From Lasiosphaeris hirsuta (lineage: Eukaryota; Ascomycota; Sordariomycetes; Sordariales; Lasiosphaeriaceae), in the NCBI GenBank assembly GCA_030549175.1, contig JAUKUA010000005.1:248001-312000 (forward strand): a stretch of DNA of 64,000 bases. The letters are read 5' to 3'. The notes beneath the pieces were generated by a model. It searched no databases and was not told the DNA's origin. It was given only the letters and a program-made list of their open reading frames with translations. The stretch's first letter is position 1. Each line of letters opens with the position of its first letter. Of the stretch, positions 55,431-64,000 are shown piece after piece. The position numbers were made by a program, and so were the translations under genes.

Positions 55431-58400
55431 TTACGTCAGTGGCACCATAGAGAGGTGTCCCTCTTCGTCCTCCGAGGGGTCAGCTCCTCCGGTACTTTCT
55501 GGCATGGAATCCCAGTCTTGGAACCAGCTCTCACGCCTATGGTCTCGTTCGAAGCGCCGCCGGGTCTCTTCCCCGATTCTCTCCAGCCTGAGGACTGCGT
55601 TTCTCATATCTCTGTCCAACATGTTCTTCGGTTCGATGAAATCGGCTCGTGCCGATTTTCGGAAGAGATATAGCCCCTCCCACCTCTCCGCCCTGGACAG
55701 CTGCACGTACAGGCTCATAAAGCTAGGTTTTGTCGCGGCGCTGCTGCCGTAAACGCCTTTGAGGTTGAGAAGAACCTGCGAGAACTGCTTCCCCTGGCTC
55801 TTCTGGTCCGTCATCGTGAAGGCGGGCGTGCATAGAGGTCCCGTCCTATGAGTGACTCCTCCGAATCCTAACTTGCCTCTCGACCTGGGGCCCTTGCCTC
55901 GCATAGAATCGGGGATGGCTACCGTCTTGCTCTTGATAAGGACCGTCCCTTTCGGAAGCCCGGGAATGGCAAAGTCCGCAATATCGTCTGACTGGAGGAG
56001 GATGCCCGCCGGGGGGCCCAGATGAAGTGTCACATCGCTAGCAAGCGCTATGGTGGCGGCGGTAAGATCGGGAAGGATGTCCACCGCGCTGAATGATCCT
56101 CCGTTGACTACTTTCAGCCCAATGAGCTGGTTTCGAGTTACCACCACCGGCATTCCTTGCGCATAGAAGAACAAACTGGGGATCGGGAGGTGCGAATCGT
56201 CTCCAAAGCGGAGCACATCACACAGGTCCTCCGCAGACAGACGCTTTCCTGGCTCGGTGTCGTGTTTTGCGGCGAAGATGGAGATGTGCTTGCCTCGGGC
56301 ACGGCCCCACTGTACGACGGCAGCCATATTCAGGTCCCACCGATCTTGGTTCAGAGGCGTGATCGCTCTCAGGCCGTCGGCGAAAGAGGGCTGCGACGAT
56401 TGGCCGTAAAGGCGGCAGCACAGTCGCTCATAATCCATCTCGGTCTACTGACCGTCGCGCAGGCGGCGTAGGAAGCCCCGCAGCCTTTTACAGCCAGCGG
56501 CGCGGACCTGCTCCCGAAGGATGACAACGGTGGTGAATTGGAGAAATAGCTTATGTGCCGTTATATGCCTCGCCAGGCTCTCCGGCTTCTGTTTATCGCC
56601 ATCTTTGGGCTCCGGTAACAGTAGGCTGGTCTGCCTGACCGGTTCGAACTGGAAGAAGTCACCGAAGAAGATGACGATCGGGATACCGCCGAACGGGCGA
56701 TGGGCATCTTCTTTGTACAGCCTCAGGCGGCTGTCCACAGATGCTAGCGTTAGCCCGCCGACCTGGCTGATCTCGTCGATGATCAACATGATCTTATTCT
56801 TCCAGCGCAGCATTTCTTCCTCCGATATGTTCCTTGTCATCTCGTCTCGACCCTCGAATCCTATGCCGGACGCCGAATGGAGCGTCACTCTGCCAATGAG
56901 CGCAGCCGTGTTTCCGCTGGCGCCGGTCAGGAGCACCGTATGCAGGCCATCCTTGAGTCGGAATATATCTTTGATGGCGTGTATGATGCGGGACTTTCCT
57001 GTGCCCCCTTCGCCGCTAACGTACTGGAAGTGCTGCTTGCCCTCTACTTCCTGGAGCCGCGTGTCACGCTCATCGAGGAATGCTGCTGGTAGCAGTAACG
57101 CCATAGACTGCAGCTTATTCAAGGCCCATCGCTTTATTAGAGCCATGGCCACGTCGACATATGACGTATAGGGGCCTACTTCGACCCTCATCTGTCCCTC
57201 CAGGTCGTCTCCGTTTGCTTCTATCCCTTCCATACGGTCGGGATGTTGTGCTATGCTCCGGCCCATACTATGCCCACGGGCGCCTGCAGACAACACATTG
57301 CTCTCCCTACCTTGCATATTGGCTATAACAATGTTGTTCTCTTTCTTCTAGAGCTTCGATATCGCATCGATCTCCTCATGGCTAAGGAGGCCCATACCTC
57401 GGAGAGGTGAATCCTGGATGTCCTGTAGCATTGTATAGAACTGCCTACCCCGTTGGGTGGCAAAGCTGTCGTCCGGCCCTGTGCCTGCCGCCCTCACCTC
57501 CTCTTCCAGATGCCTTAACGACGAGCCTACTGGCATGTCCCCGATCTCACTTCCTAAAACCTTAGACATGACGCCCAGGAATGCGTCGTAACAGTCTTGT
57601 GAGTCGATTTCCGCGGGCCCTTCCTCGACGCCATCCTCCCCTTCCAATTGATCGCCCAGGGCGTACGTATCCACGATGTCTTCGAAGTCCTGATCGAGAC
57701 CTTACAACTTGCTGTCAGCCCGAGCATCTTCCGTAGAGGCGCGTAATAGAGCGATGTTCTGGACGTGAAAGCGGATCCGATCACTTAGCCTCTCCACAGA
57801 TCCCCGCCAAAGATTAGTAATATCGTCTGTTGGCTCGCTCTGAAACCTTTCCCGCGGGACAAATAAAGCAAGGTGCAAGACAGCGTTTCTATTAGCCAGC
57901 TACATGTAAGCTTCTTCTTTTATGTTGTATGGGGCCACAGTCTCTACCTTTTTATGTACTTTTCGTCCTGCTCGTCAAAATCGTCCGCCAAACGACCATC
58001 AAAGACGGGTACTGCCGTTTTCCCCGGTATTCGGAGGCATTGGACCCAGCCCGTACATACTGTTGCTGTTGGCGGAAACGGAATCGGCGTCGTCCCTCTC
58101 CTGCGGGAGCGCTCCTTTTTCAGGATAATCATAGACATGTAGTCGTAGAAGCAAAGATCTTGGAGTATAGGACCACGGTTCCTGTAAGCTTCTAAGTAGG
58201 GTAGCTTAACTTCGTCGGCTTGGAAGTAGATGTTCTCTGGCTGCGACTCTTGGCCCCGTGAGGTAAGTGCTTCCCTAAGGCCCGGCCACTGCCTAGCGCA
58301 GGCCTAGTACAATGCGTTAAGGCGTATCCAGGTCCAGGCAGGAACGTTTGTAAAGTCGGTCCCGAAGCCAAGTAGGTAGCTCAGCACCTCAGGTTGTGAG

Positions 58401-61237
58401 AGCTCTCGGCTTGTGAAGATTCGGTTTGTAACGCGCAATAGGAACGATTTCGTCTCATCTCCTATCGCCGACGTCGTATCCTGGTTGCCGGGGCCTCCAT
58501 GCTGCTGTCGTGCTAGGTCTAATAACTCGGCGGCATGAGCGAGTCGCTTCTACATCGGAGCGTTCAGTTTCGTAGCGTAGTTGCAGATGTAGTGTAGGAG
58601 CGCTAGGCTTTTAGTCCGCGTGAGTATCTGCGATAAGTCGTGGTTGTGACGTAGCCCTATAGCCATGCTTTGGTTGTACCGATTAACCATCTGGTGGTCT
58701 CTCTTCACCTCGAGTAGGCCGTCGCCTGTAAAACTAGTTTCTGGCACAAGCTTCCAAGGAGCCCGAAATCGGCATAGCTGAGTCTTGCATTTCTCCAGAC
58801 CTCGCTTTAAGACCTCCTTAATAGAATACTTCACACACGTGGCGCTGTGGTGGTGAACCTGACAGCGGGAGGCGACAAAATTGGCCTCGCGCTCGAACTC
58901 CCTAAGTAGCCACTCCGCATCCTCCATCAGCTCTGGCTCTACTACCGTAGTCTTCTTGCCGCGCTCTGCCGTCTCCTTGGCGAGGGCCTTATTCATCGTC
59001 TCGGTGAACATATCATTCACATAACTCTTAATCTTTCGCCGGTATTCCCCCTCATTTGGATTGGCCATGTCTCGGACGAGATCCGCCAAGGCTAGGTTAC
59101 CCTCTAGCCACAGCAAGCCATGTAGATGGAGAGCTCCGCGGTCGTTGGTCTCTACTGTAGCATAGTAGTGACTGACGTTCCCGAAAATAGACGGCCGCCC
59201 GGCGTGGACGTAATGCTTAAAGAAGAGATTGATTTCGTGGAAGAAGAAGAGCGTGGAACTGAGAGGGTCGTGGATCGAAAGAGTTTCCACCTGTAACGCT
59301 GTACTCAGTGCGCGGAGCAGCGCCCTGGCGGCTTCGCCGTTATGATCCCTATACGCTGCGAGCTTCAGTTTTACCGGGTTGTTGGTATCGTTAGGGTTCA
59401 CCGTGAACCAGATGGCTGTGAGGCCGAACGCGACAATCATCGACCGGATCTTCTTCCGCATGTAGAGGCGGCTCTTGTTCGACAAGGGATGCCGGCTGCC
59501 GTAGAGTGAAAGCTCCTTCATGATTGCATTCACATCGCTATCGGTGGTCTTGCCCGTCTCAAACATCTCGTTTCGCACTTCTTGAAGACGCTTGGGTGTT
59601 AACCTTTGGTAGATTTCCTCGACGCGCCGAAATGCCGATCGTTTCAAGCGACCTTGAGCGATCCACCGGTTCCTAGATCTCACCAGCATGTTAAAAACGA
59701 GGAACGAAAATGCAGGGTGTTGGGCGCAATGCCCGCCATGCCGCTGCAGAACAACTTTGGCCCAGGGCTCCAGAGCCATATTCCGGATCAAGAGATTAGC
59801 TGGCTCTCCATCCTCGTTTCGTTCTGCCACCTGTGGGCCGCCTCGGCCATAAGGAAAGCAAGTAGGGAAGGTCTTCGGAAAATAGTCTGGGGAGAAGGCG
59901 TCGGCGAACTCACAACCGCGTAACACGCGGATAAACGGCAACTCAGAAGAGCCATGAACCTCCATCGACTGGGCTTCTCCCGCACTATCGTCACGGCCAT
60001 CATCGAACTGGCGTTCTGCCTAAAGTGCCATACCGATGAAACCTAACTTATCGTGCTCTGCGGAGATAGCCTGGTCATCGATCGGAAACATACCCGAGGA
60101 GCGCAGCTCAAACACTACCTCCGCTGTTTCCGCCGCCGTCGCCTCCTCCAAGTTAACAAGTCTGATCTCATCCATAGGCCCAGATTCGGCAGCCTTAGGA
60201 TTTGGTCCCTCTGCCAGTTACGCCACAATTTCCTCGACCGTCGGCTGATGACTAGGAAGGTCTTGCCCTCTGTCGGTTGGCGGTACGATCTGTGCTGTGC
60301 GAATGCGCTCCTCTATAGTCTCCCCCTCTATCACAATACTTTGGTATGCAGTCTGTGGCACATCACTATTATCCTCAAAGACCCAAGTCTACATCTCGTG
60401 CTCGTTAATGATGACATCGGCGTACAGATGATTATGTGACAGCAGCCAACCTAGTGCCGATCGGAGGGCACCAGGCCGGACACTGAGCAGCTTGCTTACA
60501 TCCCGAGGCGCTGGCCGCTCCAAACCGGTCCAAATCACATGCACCTGCTTTAGTGTTGACACTAGTGGGTGCGGTAGGATCTTAGAAGCTAGCGACTCCA
60601 CGTCGTTAGGAAACACTGTGATATGACCCGCAACATGCTTCCGGTATGTCGGACCAGTCTGCTGGCTACGTTGAATGTTGAACTTAGTGATAAATCCGTA
60701 CGCCGTATTGAGAGAGATCAGCTTCTCCTCGAGCGGGGTGAGATCTCTCAGCTCCTTTGGGTACTTGTGCTCACAACCTATGAGCATGGTACTCCCCAGG
60801 CAAGCATCCGGAACTCGGCCTCGGTCAAAAGTCGCTTGGCATGTGTGACAGATCGGCACCACGGCCTCGCCGTCTTCCTCTGGGAAGCATCTCCGACATC
60901 CCAGTACGCCCGCCATAATAGGCTGGATCTCGTGTGGGACCGCCCTACGCCAGTCAACGCAGACCAGGTCTCGTGGCCTCCTCTGGAGGTAGCAAACCGA
61001 ACATGCCGCTATCTCCATAGTCTCTTCGTCATGGAAAGCTTTGAGGAATGCCTGTACGGTATCAACCTTGCGTTGTACCGGTATGGGGTTACACCAATCG
61101 CGGCGAGTGGAGGCCACTTGTTTCTCCTGAAAAGACTGCTCAGCTGCTTGGACCAACCGGTCTAGCGCCTCCTTTTGCCGCGCGACCATCTCCGCGGTCG
61201 TTAGATCATGGGGGACTGACGGCCCAGTCGACATCAT
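55431..61237 (-). pseudogene. Helitron RepHel protein, broken
   Basis: Reading from ATG 61237: an N-terminal region with CxxC pairs (CSVCYLQRRPRDLVCVDWRR, CRRCFPE, ICHTCQ), the zinc-finger-like part of fungal Helitron proteins (DUF6570-type). A TAG at 60389 and another near 60031 follow. Then comes the Helitron replication-initiator domain (60000-58550): PNDTNNPVKLKLAAYRDHNG, the HUH motif in DRGALHLHGLLWLEGN, and the two-Tyr motif HYICNYATKLNA. After further TAGs and a frame change between about 57690 and 57780 comes the helicase: Walker A VSGEGGTGKSRIIHAIKD, Walker B IMLIIDEISQVGG, FFGDFFQFEPV, and C-terminal SFMSLYVQLSRAERWEGLYL. There is one more TAG at 56445 between helicase parts. Same frame 61237-57700, one other frame afterwards; at least seven stops in total. 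Confidence 0.88.
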
Positions 61238-62418
61238 CTCAGAAGGCTTATTTGCCTTGGCTGACGACGTCTTCTGCCAAACTTGGTGTTAGCATTCTGG
61301 TGCCTCAGCGAGGCCTTGGCAGAAAAAAAGAATTCATACTCCGGGGTTAACGAATCAACTTCTTGCCTGGCCCTTCTGGCTTTCTGACGGCGCTGGCTTG
61401 TATGCTCGGCCAGCTCTTCCTGTGGGCGAAGCAGAGCAATTGGGAAAAGTGGTGATGAATTGTTGTGTGTTGCGGGCCAGGAATTTCCTGGCCTGCAGCA
61501 GCTATCTGGGTGTGGCATGGCGCTAAGGCCATGGCACTAGCCAGGCAGGCGTGGTGGCGTGTGCGCTACCCTCGAGGTGGGGCAGCACCTCCAACACTTC
61601 CCGACGTGCAGACTCTCTCCCCTGGTTTTGCCGATGTCTTTCCAGCCACTGTTTTATCTCCTCGGCCTGGGGATGCTGTTCCCGCTCCATTTTCTGCTGT
61701 TGTCTCCTCCTCTCTTCCCGTCGACGGCGTCCTTCGTCCTGCTGCAGGTAACGCTGCTCATGCTGATGACGGAGCCCTTCTTCTTCCCTTTGTTGCTGAC
61801 GCCGCTGGCCCGCGTGCCTTGCTAGCTTATCTTGGTGTCGAGCCTCTTCCTCTTGGTTCTGATGGTGTCTTTCCAGCCACTGTTTTATCTCCTCGGCCTG
61901 GGGACGCTTTTCCCACTCTTCCTCCTGCTGTTGTCTCATCCTCTCTTCCCGTGGACGCCGCCTTTCTTCCTGCTGCAGACAACGCTGCTCATGTTGGCGG
62001 CGGCTTCTTCTTCTTCTTCTTGCTGCAGTCTTTCCTGACGTCTGGCTTCATCATGCCCGCGCTCCCTTTGCTCTGTGTGGTCTTCCAGCTCCTCTCGGCG
62101 TCGAGCCTCTCCCCCTTGGTTCCGGCGGTGTCTTTCCAACCATTGTTTTATCTCCTCGGCCTGAGGATGCTGTTCCCGTTCCCGCTCCTGCTGCTGTCTC
62201 CTCCTCTCTTCCCTTCGACGGCGTCCTTCTTCCAACTGCAGATAACGCTGCTGATGTTGGCGGCAACGATCTTCTTCATCTCCCAGCTCCAATCTCCGCT
62301 GCCATCTGGCTGCATCACGCACGCGCTCCCTTTGCTCTGCCAGCCGCCGCTGCTCTGCTTCCTGCTGAAGTGGTATTTGCGGTGGAATGGGTAGGGAGTC
62401 GGGATGTGATTCAGCCAT
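61238..62418 (-). pseudogene. Coiled-coil, tandem-repeat protein region upstream of RepHel
   Basis: From ATG 62418 the frame codes an extremely Gln/Glu/Arg-rich helix with repeated blocks: a near-copy of REERRRQQQ, then QHPQAEEIKQWLERHRxNQG, appears three times. A change of frame is needed in the (GAA)n run at about 62000-62020; after it, the frame continues with EERMRQQQEEEWEKRPQAEE and so on to a stop at 61523. A further minus frame (61518-61234) keeps the style (QEELAEHTSQRRQKARRARQ) and leads towards the RepHel start. It may be a separate Helitron protein or the broken N-terminal extension of RepHel. No homologue recognised. Confidence 0.55.
61647..62180 (-). repeat. Three imperfect repeats coding a coiled-coil block
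   Basis: The sequence TTTTATCTCCTCGGCCTG and its surroundings occur at about 61650, 61883 and 62148 (spacing roughly 230 and 265 bp), each within a longer similar block that includes TTCCAGCCACTG-type and CTCTCTTCCCGT-type words. Confidence 0.75.
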
Positions 62419-63227
62419 GCTGAAATATTCACCGTAGTTGAAATATATTACTATAGGGTAACCGACCAGCTCAGTTAACTGACGCTATCTTAGCACCATA
62501 TCGGCTGTTTGATACAAGATACCGGCGAGCAGGTCCAAAGTACGGTGGAATTCCCGCGACAAAAACTCTCTTTCCAAATGCATTTCGGAAAGGGTGGTGG
62601 CCTCCAATCCGAGCACGTCACCCAAACCACCTAACCCCTTTCCACAGTCTCTCAGTACTAGCACAAAATCAGAATAGCCATCACATATATCCCCTTTCGG
62701 TCAACCCAAAGCGGTCCCCTTAGCCGACGATGGACTGGGCTGCTCGGCTTTTTTACCCAGTCACTTCCGCTAAGGGCGTATGGAACGCCTGTGTGAAGCC
62801 TGGTGATCTCTCAATTCATCCCACCCATTGCCATTACACCTACTTCGACAGACCATGCCTGCTCAACGTCCTTAGTGCGCCGCTGCAGCAAACCGAGCTC
62901 AGAGACCGAACCCCTGCCATTGACCATCAAGAAAGGCATCAGAAGTTAAGCTGACGCGACCGCGTGACGGTAATCTGAAGGCTTACATGTGATGGCTATT
63001 CTTCTTTGGTGTTAATGTTGTAGGGCTAAGGAACGGAATTGGTTGATTCGGGTGATGAATGCCGTGACTTACTTCACCACATCGCCAATAAGGTCAGGTA
63101 TCGCAAAATACAACATCTATCCACACATCAACTTGCCGTTTCTTGAAAAGCAGAGATCAGTCTTCCACACCACCGTCTCTCCCTCTCCAAAATTCCATTC
63201 CCTTGCCACAACGAAACCACGCCCAGT
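62419..63227. other. Stretch without a confident gene
   Basis: Upstream of the Helitron coding region; may contain its 5' end. Short frames (for example 62730-62954) have no domains. Confidence 0.3.
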
Positions 63228-64000
63228 ATGGCTTCTTCCTCTCTCGTCTATCCGATGCCTCCGCTGCCAAACAAGCGTACGCAGGGAACCATAGGCGCGG
63301 ACCTCATCGTCACCTACCACTCCGACTTGGCTCAGTGCGAGATTCTGCCGCCCGGCTCACGCTATACGAATTCCGGGAACTTCAAGGCCGGGACCTTCCT
63401 TCCTTTCAACTAGCCTGACTTTATCCTTGACCTCTATCCGTACCTTCTCAGTACCGAAGACGGAGAAAGCTCTGGTATTCCCCTACTACTTTTAATGTTA
63501 AATGCTGGGGTGTGAACAGCAACCTTGGAAGACGGCTAGGAGGGGAAGTGGTTTACCATCGTCGCCCGAGTTTGCCCGAACCAACTTACCTTTCTCAGTG
63601 TACGCCTGGATGGGTGGGAGACGGATGACACTCAATCCGTTCAGGTCTCTCTAGCCCTGCCGAGGGACGGCGGCTTGACCCCGTACATCCCCTCACCCGC
63701 CTTGAACTCTTGCTGATCATCAATGCTTACAATCGTGTAGTATTATCCCCCGGGTTCTTTCCGGCAACGATGAGAGTGTCCCCTGGCCTACTTCCTCAGC
63801 GCATGCGTCCTTCGCCGGCCCCGTCGATCTAGACACGTTCCATATTAAGGGGGATTTCTGGCCCGAAGTACTTACCAAGACCTCGGTGTTTATCAAGCTG
63901 GGCTCCTACTTGCTGCCAGAGAGCGACCGCCCTCCCCGCAAAGGCGTGCACGTATGCCATGTCCTCCTCCTCTTTCCCCTGGAGTAACAACCGTGGAGTT
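63228..64000. other. Possible decayed gene at the window end, unidentified
   Basis: A plus frame from ATG 63228 runs 61 codons to a TAG at 63411-63413. In the same region other plus frames look protein-like, for example near the right end AGPVDLDTFHIKGDFWPEVL, TKTSVFIKLGSYLLPESDRP (about 63818-63930). They might belong to one frameshifted gene, but I recognise no family and the window ends here. Confidence 0.25.

Larger units (their letters stand above)
55431..62418 (-). mobile_element. Helitron rolling-circle transposon, decayed (termini not determined)
   Basis: Minus-strand element recognised by its RepHel gene (HUH replication initiator plus PIF1/RecD-type helicase) and an adjacent coiled-coil coding region upstream. 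The limits given are those of the coding parts. Helitrons should begin with TC and end with a hairpin and CTRR without target duplication; I did not identify these ends. Mutations look like scattered stops and a few frameshifts rather than the dense RIP of the gypsy elements. Confidence 0.8.

Overview
The window is from the genome of a filamentous ascomycete (Pezizomycotina, most likely a Sordariomycete). The evidence is GC-rich genes split by 55-80 nt introns with GT..CTNAC..AG signals, fungus-specific families (a large GH18 chitinase, UstYa-type oxidase, HET-domain genes, AA5 glyoxal oxidase), a Fot1-type transposon, a chromovirus and a Helitron. AT-rich stretches carry C-to-T and G-to-A changes on both strands, as repeat-induced point mutation (RIP) leaves them.

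Layout. 0.5-5.9 kb: a 17-exon secreted chitinase. 6.3-9.96 kb: gene relics around a complete but RIP-killed Fot1-like transposon. 10.0-11.6 kb: an FAD amine oxidase. 12.2-22.2 kb: mostly decayed genes (Dal5-type MFS transporter, taurine dioxygenase-like, HET tail, metallophosphoesterase, NACHT) with two apparently intact genes, a DUF924 protein and a C48/Ulp1-fold protein. 23.0-36.9 kb: a healthy gene block: amidase, double CENP-V/GFA-domain protein, DEDDh RNA exonuclease, a P-loop kinase-HAD-phosphoribosyltransferase fusion, a UstYa-like oxidase and a GPI-type glyoxal oxidase. 37.4-53.8 kb: two HET-domain pseudogenes, the second split by a nested pair of chromodomain Ty3/Gypsy elements. The outer element (39570-53773, target duplication AAGGT) lies on the minus strand; the inner one (41272-49051, duplication AATTC) lies on the plus strand inside the outer element's reverse transcriptase. 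54.0-54.6 kb: a four-helix membrane protein. 55.4-62.4 kb: a decayed Helitron (HUH Rep plus PIF1 helicase) preceded by a repeat-rich coiled-coil reading frame. 62.4-64 kb: no confident gene.

Functionally there is no obvious single cluster. The secreted enzymes (chitinase, amidase, glyoxal oxidase) fit a saprotrophic or host-associated lifestyle. The HET and NACHT remains are typical of the fast-turnover self/non-self repertoire. Splice models were built by eye; each multi-exon model whose exon coordinates are listed closes in frame. The most interesting items are the nested retroelements with readable target duplications that split a HET gene a few codons before its stop, complementary internal deletions in the two elements, patchy RIP, a motif (CGTACG) repeated ten times in the Fot1-like element, a C48-fold protein that seems to lack its catalytic His, a three-enzyme fusion, and a chitinase with a 7-nt exon and a GC-AG intron.
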